Positions 8,589-16,754 of a stretch of 64,000 bases of DNA are shown here, in pieces. The stretch covers positions 62,001 to 126,000 of the forward strand of contig NZ_CP026681.1 of the NCBI RefSeq assembly GCF_002949735.1. The letters are read 5' to 3'. Numbering within the stretch: position 1 is the first letter of the stretch; the number at the start of each line of letters is the position of its first letter. The notes below the pieces were generated by a model that was not told the origin of the DNA, did not search any database, and saw only the letters and a program-made list of their open reading frames with translations. A program made the translations under genes and the position numbers. The DNA is from Nostoc sp. 'Peltigera membranacea cyanobiont' N6 (GTDB taxonomy: Bacteria > Cyanobacteriota > Cyanobacteriia > Cyanobacteriales > Nostocaceae).

Positions 8589-9044
8589 TGGCTTATAATT
8601 TTCATCCTGAGAGGTTGTTTGAAAAGTGGTTAGCTGTGATTTTCAGCACCTCTTGATCCCCCCTAGCCCCCCTTAAAAAGGGGGGAACCGGAGTCAAAGT
8701 CCCCCTTTTTAAGGGGGATTTAGGGGGATCTAAAACTTTTTGCTACCAACAACAGGACTTTTCAAACATCCTCTGATGCCAAATAGCAATTAGATGATGC
8801 TGTTGCTTACTATGACAATATCAGCCGCGACATGGGAGACGCATTTATTGCCGAAGTTGAACGCACTCTCAATCGTATTGAACAGTTCCCAGAAGCATGG
8901 ACTCAATTATCAAAGAATACAAGACGCTGCCGCATAGCCAGTTTTCCCTATGGGATAATTTATGCCATCAAAGAGCAGCAAATTTTAATAGTTGCAATCA
9001 TGCACCTCCAGCGTCAGCCAAATTACTGGACTAATAGAATCTGA
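8588..9044 (+). pseudogene. RelE/ParE toxin gene broken by MITE insertion and a stop codon
   Basis: The gene starts correctly (ATG 8588, MAYNFHPE), then runs into an inserted palindromic repeat at 8611-8774. Beyond it the toxin frame resumes as DAK-stop-QLDDAVAYYDNISRDMGDAFIAEVERTLNRIEQFPEAW. This continues through RRCRIASFPYGIIYAIKEQQILIVAIMHLQRQPNYW, the C-terminal strand block typical of ParE/RelE. Besides the insertion there is a nonsense codon (TAG) five codons after the junction. The open stretch from 8832 lacks the N-terminal helices, so the toxin is very probably dead. Confidence 0.8.
8611..8774. mobile_element. MITE-like element inserted in the toxin gene
   Basis: A 164-bp non-coding insert with imperfect terminal inverted repeats: GAGGTTGTTTGAAAAGT on the left and ACTTTTCAAACATCCTC on the right. 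Internally it has a GC-rich palindrome (CCCCCCTTAAAAAGGGGGG and CCCCCTTTTTAAGGGGG). A relative with the ends GATGTTTTAAAAGT / TTTTTAAAACATCCTC and the same internal layout lies at about 49,300-49,462. Confidence 0.75.
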
Positions 9045-9135
9045 ATAAGTAGCTTAATCAAGATTATCTGGGTTTATGCCAAGCGATGTCTAAAGTTACG
9101 TTAAGTTATAATCAGCAATCCAACATTTAAAACAA

Positions 9136-9411
9136 ATGAACTGGAAACTTGACGAAGCACAACAAAAACTGCCAGAAGTGATTGATGCGATCGCATCAGA
9201 ACCTCAATTAATTTTCAACCAGGACAAATTAGTTGCTGCGATCGTAGAACCTAAACTTTTTCAAGCCTTCCTTGCTTGGCATCAGCAACAAAAAGTCTCC
9301 TCCTTCGCAGACGCTTTTGCAGAATTACGTCAACTCTGTGCCGAAGAGAATTACATTTTAGAAACTCCTGCACGATGTAGCGATCGCCCTATTCCATTTG
9401 TTGAGGAATAG
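9136..9411 (+). CDS. Phd/YefM-like antitoxin
   Basis: 91 aa. The start (MNWKLDEAQQKLPEVIDAIASEPQLIFNQDKLVAAIVEP) has the Phd/YefM layout: a short N-terminal DNA-binding segment, LPEVIDAI, and an 'xxVAxIV' strand. The C-terminal tail is the toxin-neutralising part. The stop lies one base before the ATG of the PIN toxin gene, so the two are cotranscribed and coupled. By family knowledge such antitoxins repress their own promoter; the upstream 90 bp would be the operator but no clear palindrome was identified. Confidence 0.8.
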   Translation: MNWKLDEAQQKLPEVIDAIASEPQLIFNQDKLVAAIVEPKLFQAFLAWHQQQKVSSFADAFAELRQLCAEENYILETPARCSDRPIPFVEE

Positions 9412-9412
9412 T

Positions 9413-9808
9413 ATGAGCTTTCTCTGTGATACTAACATTATCAGTGAATTAGCTCGTCCAATACCCAATTCTGGAGTCATTGCTTGGAGTCAAAGCATCT
9501 CATCAATTTTTATCAGCGCTATTACATTAGAAGAAATTTGCTATGGTTTATCAGCAAAACCCAACTCCAGGATTAAAACTTGGTTTGATAATTTTTTGGT
9601 AACTTACTGTCAGCTAATCCCTATCAGCCCAGAAATTGCTAAACGTGCGGGTGAATTAAGAGGATACCTACAAACTCAAGGAAAACCTCGCACTCAAGCG
9701 GACATAATAATTGCCGCAACCGCCGAAATTCACCAATTAACATTAGTAACAAGAAATACAAAAGACTTCGAGGGATGCGGTATTGCCATACTTAATCCAT
9801 TTACTTGA
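9413..9808 (+). CDS. VapC-like PIN-domain toxin
   Basis: 131 aa from ATG 9413, one base after the antitoxin stop. A start five codons upstream overlaps the antitoxin and is less likely. PIN ribonuclease features are FLCDTNIISELARP (first acidic residue), ITLEEICYGL (second acidic residue), and the C-terminal TQADIIIAATAEIHQLTLVTRNTKDFEGCGI, which contains the remaining acidic residues and the TRNxxDF motif. VapC toxins cleave tRNA or rRNA when released from the antitoxin. All key residues are present, so the pair looks functional. Confidence 0.88.
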   Translation: MSFLCDTNIISELARPIPNSGVIAWSQSISSIFISAITLEEICYGLSAKPNSRIKTWFDNFLVTYCQLIPISPEIAKRAGELRGYLQTQGKPRTQADIIIAATAEIHQLTLVTRNTKDFEGCGIAILNPFT

Positions 9809-9848
9809 GTTTTGAATATTATCATTGATATATTGATATAAAAAAGTA

Positions 9849-10253
9849 ATGGCAACAGAAACAATTACTCTGCAAATTCCAGAAATACTCTATCAGCGTT
9901 TAGTTAACACTGCCCACGCGCAACGTCGCCCCATTGAAGAGGTTATAGTTCATGCTTTGCAAGTAGGTAGTCCTCCAGAATGGGATGATGTACCAGAGGA
10001 ATTCCAAGCTGACCTCGCGGCTTTAGATAAACTAGATGACAATAGTTTGTGGCAAATTGTCCGCAGTCGTAAAACAGCAGAGCAAATGGAGCGATACAAC
10101 TTTCTGCTGGAATGTAACTCTAGTGGTAACATTACAGATGCAGAACAATTGGAACTCATAAAACTGCGTCACGAAGCAGATAGTTTTATGCTTTGTAAAG
10201 CCCAAGCTGCTGTGTTACTCCGTTGGCGAGGACATTATATGCCAACTGCTTAA
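9849..10253 (+). CDS. Small protein partnered with an HNH endonuclease (copy 1)
   Basis: 134 aa. The N-terminus (TITLQIPEILYQRLVNTAHAQRRPIEEVIVHALQ) looks like a ribbon-helix-helix or CopG-like segment. The C-terminus (EQLELIKLRHEADSFMLCKAQAAVLLRWRGH) shares an 'E..EL....E....L.KA.A' pattern with the protein at 12,393-12,647. Both are followed within a few bases by an HNH gene on the same strand, which suggests a two-gene module. Function is unknown; a regulator of the nuclease is one guess. The gap to the HNH start is 6 bp. Confidence 0.6.
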   Translation: MATETITLQIPEILYQRLVNTAHAQRRPIEEVIVHALQVGSPPEWDDVPEEFQADLAALDKLDDNSLWQIVRSRKTAEQMERYNFLLECNSSGNITDAEQLELIKLRHEADSFMLCKAQAAVLLRWRGHYMPTA

Positions 10254-10259
10254 ACTATT

Positions 10260-10685
10260 GTGTCTAAATACATTCCTGAAAGCTTAAAAACTAAAATATC
10301 TGCTAGCGATAAAGGACGTTGCTGTTATTGCTTAACTACTGAAGCCAATAGCGGCATTCCTATGAGTTATGACCATATTCAACCCCGTTCCAAAGGTGGG
10401 GAAACTACCTTTGACAATCTATGTTTAGCTTGTCGTTCTTGCAATGAATTTAAAGCTGATTCAACCGAAGCTATAGACCCTTTAACTGGGGAAATAACAC
10501 CTCTATTTCATCCACGTACACAGAGATGGTCAGACCATTTTAATTGGAGTTCTGATGGAACAAGAGTTGAAGGTTTAACTACTATTGGCAGGGCTACAAT
10601 TGTTTGCTTGCGAATGAATAATCCAGTTATAGTTGTTGCTCGACGACGTTGGACAATTAGTGGTTGGCATCCTCCTAATGATTGA
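10260..10685 (+). CDS. HNH endonuclease (copy 1)
   Basis: 141 aa, GTG start six bases after the partner gene. It has the HNH zinc-finger nuclease core: CCYCLTTEANSG, MSYDHIQPRSKGGETTFDNLCLACRSCNEFK, that is CxxC, the DHI catalytic histidine, N of TFDNL and the second CxxC. The C-terminal part (GEITPLFHPRTQRWSDHFNW) is the conserved extension of this cyanobacterial HNH family. The copy at 11,940-12,383 has the same architecture. Stand-alone HNH proteins of this type may act in defence or in recombination; nothing here decides. Confidence 0.85.
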   Translation: MSKYIPESLKTKISASDKGRCCYCLTTEANSGIPMSYDHIQPRSKGGETTFDNLCLACRSCNEFKADSTEAIDPLTGEITPLFHPRTQRWSDHFNWSSDGTRVEGLTTIGRATIVCLRMNNPVIVVARRRWTISGWHPPND

Positions 10686-10767
10686 TTTCACAAGTTCTAT
10701 GATAGAAAAAAGTCACTAATTAGGTTTAATTTACAGCAGATTGCAAGTTGGTGAGGTACAGATAATC

Positions 10768-10795
10768 GTAGGGGCACAACATGTTGTGCCCCTAC
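10768..10795. repeat. Perfect palindrome left of the tandem repeat block
   Basis: GTAGGGGCACAACA and TGTTGTGCCCCTAC form a 28-bp perfect inverted repeat, a common Nostoc stem-loop. A related palindrome (TAGGGGCGTACA / TGTACGCCCCTA) flanks the other side of the tandem array. Confidence 0.8.
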
Positions 10796-10821
10796 CCGTG
10801 TACTCCTGTCAATGGAGTTCA

Positions 10822-11168
10822 GAGGTGGATTCATCCAGTTCAAAGACTCGTTAACGGAGATAAAAGGTGGATTCATCCAGTTCAAAGACTCGTTAACGGA
10901 GATAAAAGGTGGATTCATCCAGTTCAAAGACTCGTTAACGGAGATAAAAGGTGGATTCATCCAGTTCAAAGACTCGTTAACGGAGATAAAAGGTGGATTC
11001 ATCCAGTTCAAAGACTCGTTAACGGAGATAAAAGGTGGATTCATCCAGTTCAAAGACTCGTTAACGGAGATAAAAGGTGGATTCATCCAGTTCAAAGACT
11101 CGTTAACGGAGATAAAAGGTGGATTCATCCAGTTCAAAGACTCGTTAACGGAGATAAAAGGTGGATAA
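10822..11168. repeat. Eight tandem copies of a 42-bp unit
   Basis: The unit contains GGTGGATTCATCCAGTTC and CAAAGACTCGTTAACGGAG and repeats with a period of exactly 42 bp from 10,824 to 11,160, with essentially identical copies. Because 42 is a multiple of three, frames stay open through the block on both strands. For example, a 14-residue repeat GGFIQFKDSLTEIK runs from an ATG at 10,812 to a stop at 11,168. The near-perfect identity of copies at the DNA level means the array is recent or homogenised. Whether any frame is translated cannot be judged. Confidence 0.9.
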
Positions 11169-11174
11169 ACAGAA

Positions 11175-11200
11175 TAGGGGCGTACAAATGTACGCCCCTA
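11175..11200. repeat. Palindrome right of the tandem repeat block
   Basis: TAGGGGCGTACA and TGTACGCCCCTA form a 26-bp inverted repeat around an AA/TT centre. It is related to the palindrome at 10,768-10,795, so the 42-bp array may be bracketed by, or contained in, one repeat element. Confidence 0.7.
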
Positions 11201-11225
11201 CAGTTCGCGGATGAGTATTAAATTA

Positions 11226-11702
11226 TCAAGAGACGGGAGTTTTTGCAGATTTACCTTTACCAATAGCTTTAAAACGTTCGCCCAACTGTTCAGCGACGAT
11301 TTTTAAGCCGGGAGTCTTTTTCGATGCAGTCTTCACGTAATCATAAACAGTCAAACTGCTAGTCATGGCTTCACTACCGACAGCCATTAGGGTATCATCT
11401 ACCTGTTCGGTGAGTTGCTGCATTGAGGTTAAAAGTTCGGTAAGCGCTGCGGCTAATTGATAATCTTGAACCAGTTCCTCAACATCAAAAGTTGCTGGAA
11501 GAATTTCGCGGTTAGACTGAGCAGCAGTAATGCTATTGTTCACAAAGGCTAGGCTTTTATCGCCCATTTTTACTAACTTACGCCGTTCTTCAGTGCTGAG
11601 AGTAATCAGAAAGGGCATCTTTTTTTGGACTGTCTGTAACGCAGCTTTAATTTCTTGGATATCTTGTGGCGAAAGGGTGGCTGCAATATTTTGATAGGCC
11701 AT
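11226..11702 (-). CDS. Conserved helical protein, function unknown
   Basis: 158 aa, soluble and strongly helical: LSPQDIQEIKAALQTVQKKMPFLITLSTEERRKLVKMGDKSLAFVNNSI, then DYQLAAALTELLTSMQQLTEQVDDTLMAVGSEAMTSSLTVYDYVKTASKKTPGL. No metal site, signal peptide or membrane segment is seen. Proteins with this 'PFL..LS..ERRKL.KMGDKS..FV' pattern occur in many bacteria without a known role. It stands alone between the tandem repeat block and the HNH/HicAB group. The C-terminal lysine-rich tail is low complexity. Confidence 0.7.
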   Translation of the reverse strand: MAYQNIAATLSPQDIQEIKAALQTVQKKMPFLITLSTEERRKLVKMGDKSLAFVNNSITAAQSNREILPATFDVEELVQDYQLAAALTELLTSMQQLTEQVDDTLMAVGSEAMTSSLTVYDYVKTASKKTPGLKIVAEQLGERFKAIGKGKSAKTPVS

Positions 11703-11939
11703 TATATATTTACCTTGGGAGTTCTAATGGTGAAGTAGCAATAGTTGCTAAGTATAGAATTCCCATTGGTGGGTGCGATCGCACATTTTGTTATGATTCT
11801 TAGTTTAGTAGGGTGTGAAAGCGTTGCGTAACGCACACAATACAACTGGCTAATTGATTATCCCGAACAATTTCTTCAAGCGATGTCTACAACGGGCTTC
11901 TCTACGAGACGCTACGCGAACGCCTACGCCCATCATAAC

Positions 11940-12383
11940 TTATTTATTTATCTGTTTTAGTGCCGATGCTGAGGGATACTGACCAGATGCAATTAAAGCT
12001 TGTCGTTCTATAATGCGATCGCCACTGTTAAAATCTAGAATGCGTGCGGTGACTTCACCGATATCTGTTTGATGCTGAATTACAGCCTCATCTAGTCGAA
12101 AATGATCGCCCCAAAAGTCTCTGCGTGGGTTAAAAAACCGCACAAGTTCGCCAGTTTGCCAATTAATTGACCCCAAATCCGTCCCTTTTTGCAGGTTACA
12201 GAAAATACAGGCATAACAGAGATTATCTGCTGCTGTAGCCCCGCCGTGTTTGACACTGATTATATGGTCAACTTGACAACCCGATAATCTATCTACTTCA
12301 GAGACGAGACAATATTCGCAAATATGATCGGCGCGATCGCTAACTAAACGCCGCAATTCTGCATTAATATATGGACGAGACAC
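11940..12383 (-). CDS. HNH endonuclease (copy 2)
   Basis: 147 aa. HNH core: CEYCLVSEVDRLSGCQVDHIISVKHGGATAADNLCYACIFCNLQKG, with two CxxC pairs, DHI and the DNL asparagine. The C-terminal extension GELVRFFNPRRDFWGDHF parallels copy 1 (GEITPLFHPRTQRWSDHF), so the two are paralogues. It lies 9 bp after the small partner protein, the same arrangement as copy 1. The reaction is assumed to be metal-dependent DNA cleavage by family. Confidence 0.85.
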   Translation of the reverse strand: MSRPYINAELRRLVSDRADHICEYCLVSEVDRLSGCQVDHIISVKHGGATAADNLCYACIFCNLQKGTDLGSINWQTGELVRFFNPRRDFWGDHFRLDEAVIQHQTDIGEVTARILDFNSGDRIIERQALIASGQYPSASALKQINK

Positions 12384-12392
12384 TTTGAATAC

Positions 12393-12647
12393 TTATTCCG
12401 CGCTGATGTACTGATTAGCTCTTGCTTTTGCTAGTAGCATAATATGCTCTAGCGTGAGAAAATGATCTAACTCTCGCTGGTCACTTCCTGTAAGACCTTC
12501 AGTTTTTGCGCGGTAAACGAGATCCTCTAAACGGTGTTTGGCTGCATCCGAGAGTTTGAAATCGATAACGCTTTGGGGAGTGGTTCCAGCAGCAATAAAC
12601 TCTATAATTTCGTCGTAGACTTTGGCTGTATTTACAGATGTGTTCAT
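12393..12647 (-). CDS. Small protein partnered with an HNH endonuclease (copy 2)
   Basis: 84 aa from ATG 12,647 with AAGG eight bases upstream; a start at 12,680 would overlap the HicB-like gene. The sequence NTAKVYDEIIEFIAAGTTPQSVIDFKLSDAAKHRLEDLVYRAKTEGLTGSDQRELDHFLTLEHIMLLAKARA is helical. The segment SDQRELDHFLTLEHIMLLAKARA matches the C-terminal pattern of the protein at 9,849. Function is unknown. It sits between HicAB and the HNH gene in one minus-strand run. Confidence 0.65.
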   Translation of the reverse strand: MNTSVNTAKVYDEIIEFIAAGTTPQSVIDFKLSDAAKHRLEDLVYRAKTEGLTGSDQRELDHFLTLEHIMLLAKARANQYISAE

Positions 12648-12672
12648 AAGATACCTTTTTAATTCATAAATT

Positions 12673-12897
12673 TTATGCAACTTCCAAAGACTTTCCTAGC
12701 GTCTTAGGCTCTGGTAGAGTTTCACCGTCAGCTAAAGATGATTCAATCAACATCTCTAAAACTTCCTGAGCATTTTTAAGAGCGTCTTCGTAAGTCTCTC
12801 CGTGAGTGCAAGGTTGCATTATATCCGTAAACTCAGGTAGCGAAACCACATAACATTGGTCTGCCTCTGACCATTGAATCACGATTGTATATTTCAT
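12673..12897 (-). CDS. hicB: HicB-like antitoxin
   Basis: 74 aa. The strand-helix pattern YTIVIQWSEADQCYVVSLPEFTDIMQPCTHGETYEDALKNAQEVLEMLIE is the HicB antitoxin fold, a partial RNase H-like domain. It is shorter than HicB proteins with a C-terminal DNA-binding domain, so it may not bind DNA itself. It overlaps the hicA stop by 4 bp (toxin gene first), typical of hicAB operons. By family knowledge it neutralises the HicA mRNA interferase. Confidence 0.85.
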   Translation of the reverse strand: MKYTIVIQWSEADQCYVVSLPEFTDIMQPCTHGETYEDALKNAQEVLEMLIESSLADGETLPEPKTLGKSLEVA

Positions 12898-13118
12898 TCT
12901 TCTGTCTCCTCGTCTTCTTTAATTTTATTTAGTTCTTCTAGTGCTTCATTGACTTGCTTTTCTAAATAAGGTTTGGCATCGCTACCATCTTTGCCAGCAA
13001 TGATGATAGCTTTAGGTAATTGCGGATGCATCCATTTACTGTGGCTACCTTTTGCAGGTTTATAAGTAAATCCTGCTTGCAGCAACAAGCTTTTGAGTTC
13101 TCTAATTTTCTTGGGCAT
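12894..13118 (-). CDS. hicA: HicA-like mRNA interferase toxin
   Basis: 74 aa. The double-stranded RNA-binding-like fold of HicA is recognised from IRELKSLLLQAGFTYKPAKGSHSKWMHPQLPKAIIIAGKDG, where the histidine in GSHSKW is the catalytic residue of the family. The acidic C-terminal tail (KEDEETEE) is unusual but does not touch the core. It is coupled to hicB by a 4-bp overlap and follows the NACHT gene by only 15 bp, so cotranscription with it is possible. Confidence 0.85.
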   Translation of the reverse strand: MPKKIRELKSLLLQAGFTYKPAKGSHSKWMHPQLPKAIIIAGKDGSDAKPYLEKQVNEALEELNKIKEDEETEE

Positions 13119-13133
13119 ATACTCAGCTTACAT

Positions 13134-16100
13134 TTACCCTTCCAACTGCTTTAACTTCTTCTGAGCAAATTCCCGCACTTGCTCATCTGGGTCATTTTCT
13201 GTGCGATCGCGCAACAGTGGTAAAGTCTGGGGATGCTGAGGAAATTGCTTGATAATTATCTCTAGTGCAATGCGCCGAGGATTAGTTTCATTCTTTTCCT
13301 TGCGCTCAAAGGAATCATTAACAGCGCAGTTGTGGTAGATGTCAAACAACTCAGGCTGATATTTAAAGTATTTAGCTAATTCTTGGACTGCTGCACGTCG
13401 CACATTCCAGTTATCATCGTGGGTAGCGCGTTCTTTGAGAATAGTTTTGGTGTCGGGGTCATCTTTGAAGTTGTCCGCTAATTCTCTGACTGCTATACCT
13501 CGCACATCTTCATGATCATCGTGGGTAGCGCGTTCTTTGAGAATGGTTTTGGTGTCGGGGTCATCTTTGAAGTTATTCGCTAATCCTTGGACTGCTGCAC
13601 CTCGCACATCTTCATGATCATCGTGGGTAGCGCGTTCTTTGAGAATGGTTTTGGTGTCGGGGTCATCTTTGAAGTTATTCGCTAATCCTTGGACTGCTGC
13701 ACCTCGCACATCTTCATGATCATCGTGGGTAGCGCGTTCTTTGAGAATGGTTTTGGTGTCGGGGTCATCTTTGAAGTTATTCGCTAATTCTTCGACTGCT
13801 GCACTTCGCACGTAGTTATTATCATCCTGGGTAGCGCGTTCTTTGAGGAAGCTTTTGGTGTTAGGGTCATCTTTGAAGTTCCTCGCTAATTCTTGGACTG
13901 CTATACTTCGCACATAGTTGTTATCATCCTGGGTAGCGCGTTCTTTGAAGAAGCTTTTGGTGTTAGGGTCATCTTTGAAGTTCCTCGCTAATTCTTGGAC
14001 TGCTCCACGTCGCACATCGTTGTCATCATCCTGGGTAGCGCGTTCTTTGAGCCAGCTTTTAGTGTTGGGGTCATCTTTGAAGTTCTTTGCTAAGTTGAAA
14101 ACTGCTATATATCGCACAAAATTGACATCATCTTGGGTAGCGCGTTCTTTGAGCCAGCTTTTAGTGTTGAGGTCATCTTTGAAGTGATTTGCTAATTCTT
14201 GGACTGCTATACCTCGCACGTAGTTATTATCATCCTGGGTAGCGCGTTCTTTGAGGATGGTTTTGGTGTCGGGGTCATCTTTGAAGTTCCTCGCTAATTC
14301 TTGGACTGCTATACTTCGCACATAGTTGTTATCATCCTGGGTAGCGCGTTCTTTGAGCCAGGTTTTGGTGTCGGGGTCATCTTTGAAGTTATTCACTAAT
14401 TCTTTGACTGCTGCACCTCGCACATTCGAGTTCTCATCCTGGGTAGCGCGTTCTTTGAGCCAAGATTTGGTGTCGAGAGATTCTTGCCAGATCGTTGCAA
14501 TTGCTGTGACTGCTTGGGTGCGAATTTCCCGTACTAGCTTAGTTTCTTCTTCATCGTGATAGAAGTCGTAATAGTACCAGAGGTCATATTTAGTTAAGTC
14601 TTTTAGCTTGTCAAGTAATTTATTAGCCGTTGACGCGATCGCAGAGCGATTTCTCACCTCCGCAAGACACTTAGCCGCTAAAAAGAGATTGACAAACTTT
14701 TCCTCTTCGCCATCTTGCACCATTAAATAATCAAGAATTTCGCCAACAAATTTAGGTTCAATCATCCCCGCAATTAGCAGCAAGACTTCATGCCAACTTT
14801 CATCTTGCCAGTGTTTGCCAAAAACCTCATTCTTAAGTTCCTCAATACTCAGCGTTTGCGTTTCTTTAAACTGCCAGACAAACTCCCAAGCACAGAAATA
14901 TTCTAAAAATGTCCGATGCATAAAGGCATAGTAATCTGCACCCAGGAAACATAACATAAAGTTGCGAGTCCGCAGTTGATTAATCATCACCCGCGCAGCT
15001 TCTCTGGGTTTATCAAATTCTATGGTTTTGAGATAATCAGTCAGAACTTTGACTAAATCATTTTCATTAATCAAATTACCAGCCAAACCTTTCTCACCAG
15101 TTTGCATAAGATAAGCAACCTGACGCAGCATCGCTTGCTTATCTTTATAATCAATCGTCTTCGGGTCTAACCTCTTATCTTCTGTCAAAGCGCGTTCCAC
15201 ATCCCATTGATGCAGCAACACCCGCGATGCTTGATCGTAAAGTGTAGCTCTATCTCTTGGTAGCTCTTGATTACGATTAAGAATTGCCATCATCGTCAAC
15301 AGCAGAGGATTTCCCGCCAGTTCTGCAATAGATTTGGAAGCTGCAATTCCTCTTTGTAGCCGTTCTCGTTTTCTCACCTTATCAACTGCATCGGTAAAAG
15401 TTAACTCATGCCAACGGTAGATAAAATCCTGAATTTGTTCTGAGTCTAAATCTTGTAAGATAAAGTGGCGAAACTCAGCATTAAGCAATCGTTGCGGTTT
15501 ATAGCCAATAATCCGAGAAGTGACAATTACCTGCACATCAGGATAGTCATTAGTAAAGCGATGAATATCAGTAATTACATCCTCTCGCTTACCAGGGTCA
15601 AATACCTCATCCAAACCATCAAACATCACTAAGGCATTACCAGCTTTTAATTGTTTATCGAGTTCAAGCTGATTGAGATGATGAATAGCACCACTACATT
15701 GATGAAAAAATTCTAGAAAATTATTGCACTCTTTATCTTCCCGTCGTCGCATATAAGTGCGTAATTCAATTAGCAACGGAATTGGTAATGAGATAACATT
15801 ATCCAGTGGAGACTCAGCCCAATTCAAAGCCAGAAATTGCAACAATGTAGATTTACCTGAACCAGGATCGCCCAAAATCACAAGATATTTATAATCTTGC
15901 TTTTTATTGACTACATCTAAGACTGAACGGATCGGCTGTTCAAAATAAACCCGTTTGTGGCGTTCTAATTCTTCTAATTCAACTTCAGCTTCTACTTGGT
16001 CGCTTTCTCGCAGCCGTCTAAGATGTTCTTTAGGCAGTTCGTGAACTTGTGCTAAAACTTGATGAGTTTCCCGGACATTTTGAGCAGTAAAAATCCGCCA

Positions 16101-16754
16101 TAATTTAAGTTCGTTATAGGCATAGCCGCTAGTATCTAAGCTATCTAACTTGAGATTGCCATAGCGATCGCGGATTCCTTCTTGATATTTAACTAAATTA
16201 AAATTTACAATAACGCCAGCAATTTCTTTGGTATTTATTTCAATATCAGATAACTTTTGTAATTCTAGGATATGGTGTAAATCTTTTGAATCTAAAAGAA
16301 TTTCTTGGACTTGTGTTAAATACTGTTCTGTAATTGATTGCCAGTTAAACTTAGATGGCAGAGGTTTTAATTGCAGCCTGTTCCAACTATCTTCTTGGGT
16401 TTTAGCGTCTAGAGATTCACAATTAATATCAAAAGCCTGACCAAGAATTTCTATAACCGACTTATCGCTGATAAATTTCTGGATGTCTGTGGTGTACTCT
16501 TTAATCTCGGTTTCAGCCAGTTTGCAACGAACCTTTAACTGCTGCTGCATGAGTTGCAAAAATTCCTTTAAGGCTTTACCAGCAGCAATTTCTATGTCTT
16601 CCTTCTTAAGTTTCTGGAAAATCTTGCCAGGGATGCCTTTTAATAAATCTTTAGCCCAATCTTTAGCAGCATCCTTGGCTAAGTCTTCCAGAATGGGTTT
16701 AAAAATCAACCCGGTAGCCTGAGTTACACCCCACATAGCTAACCATTCCAGCAT
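13134..16754 (-). CDS. NACHT NTPase with C-terminal HEAT-like repeats (STAND protein)
   Basis: 1206 aa from ATG 16,754 (MLEWLAMWGVTQATG); an in-frame start 14 codons upstream is open. There is an N-terminal helical region (about 1-290) and a NACHT domain with Walker A GDPGSGKST, Walker B LVMFDGLDEVFD and sensor VIVTSRIIGY. Downstream are the winged-helix and helical parts (AFMHRTFLEYFCAWEF), then about eleven HEAT-like repeats of 34 residues (ERATQDDNNYVRSIAVQELA type), and a final helical end. The repeats are nearly identical in places, including at the DNA level. Bacterial NACHT proteins are NLR-like sensors, several of which defend against phage. HicAB follows on the same strand. Neither effector nor trigger can be read from the sequence. 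Confidence 0.88.
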   Translation of the reverse strand: MLEWLAMWGVTQATGLIFKPILEDLAKDAAKDWAKDLLKGIPGKIFQKLKKEDIEIAAGKALKEFLQLMQQQLKVRCKLAETEIKEYTTDIQKFISDKSVIEILGQAFDINCESLDAKTQEDSWNRLQLKPLPSKFNWQSITEQYLTQVQEILLDSKDLHHILELQKLSDIEINTKEIAGVIVNFNLVKYQEGIRDRYGNLKLDSLDTSGYAYNELKLWRIFTAQNVRETHQVLAQVHELPKEHLRRLRESDQVEAEVELEELERHKRVYFEQPIRSVLDVVNKKQDYKYLVILGDPGSGKSTLLQFLALNWAESPLDNVISLPIPLLIELRTYMRRREDKECNNFLEFFHQCSGAIHHLNQLELDKQLKAGNALVMFDGLDEVFDPGKREDVITDIHRFTNDYPDVQVIVTSRIIGYKPQRLLNAEFRHFILQDLDSEQIQDFIYRWHELTFTDAVDKVRKRERLQRGIAASKSIAELAGNPLLLTMMAILNRNQELPRDRATLYDQASRVLLHQWDVERALTEDKRLDPKTIDYKDKQAMLRQVAYLMQTGEKGLAGNLINENDLVKVLTDYLKTIEFDKPREAARVMINQLRTRNFMLCFLGADYYAFMHRTFLEYFCAWEFVWQFKETQTLSIEELKNEVFGKHWQDESWHEVLLLIAGMIEPKFVGEILDYLMVQDGEEEKFVNLFLAAKCLAEVRNRSAIASTANKLLDKLKDLTKYDLWYYYDFYHDEEETKLVREIRTQAVTAIATIWQESLDTKSWLKERATQDENSNVRGAAVKELVNNFKDDPDTKTWLKERATQDDNNYVRSIAVQELARNFKDDPDTKTILKERATQDDNNYVRGIAVQELANHFKDDLNTKSWLKERATQDDVNFVRYIAVFNLAKNFKDDPNTKSWLKERATQDDDNDVRRGAVQELARNFKDDPNTKSFFKERATQDDNNYVRSIAVQELARNFKDDPNTKSFLKERATQDDNNYVRSAAVEELANNFKDDPDTKTILKERATHDDHEDVRGAAVQGLANNFKDDPDTKTILKERATHDDHEDVRGAAVQGLANNFKDDPDTKTILKERATHDDHEDVRGIAVRELADNFKDDPDTKTILKERATHDDNWNVRRAAVQELAKYFKYQPELFDIYHNCAVNDSFERKEKNETNPRRIALEIIIKQFPQHPQTLPLLRDRTENDPDEQVREFAQKKLKQLEG

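Noticed and set aside
10697..11221. 146-codon frames on both strands over the 42-bp repeat as genes
   Set aside because: Opposite strands are equally open purely because the period is a multiple of three; translation is not supported.
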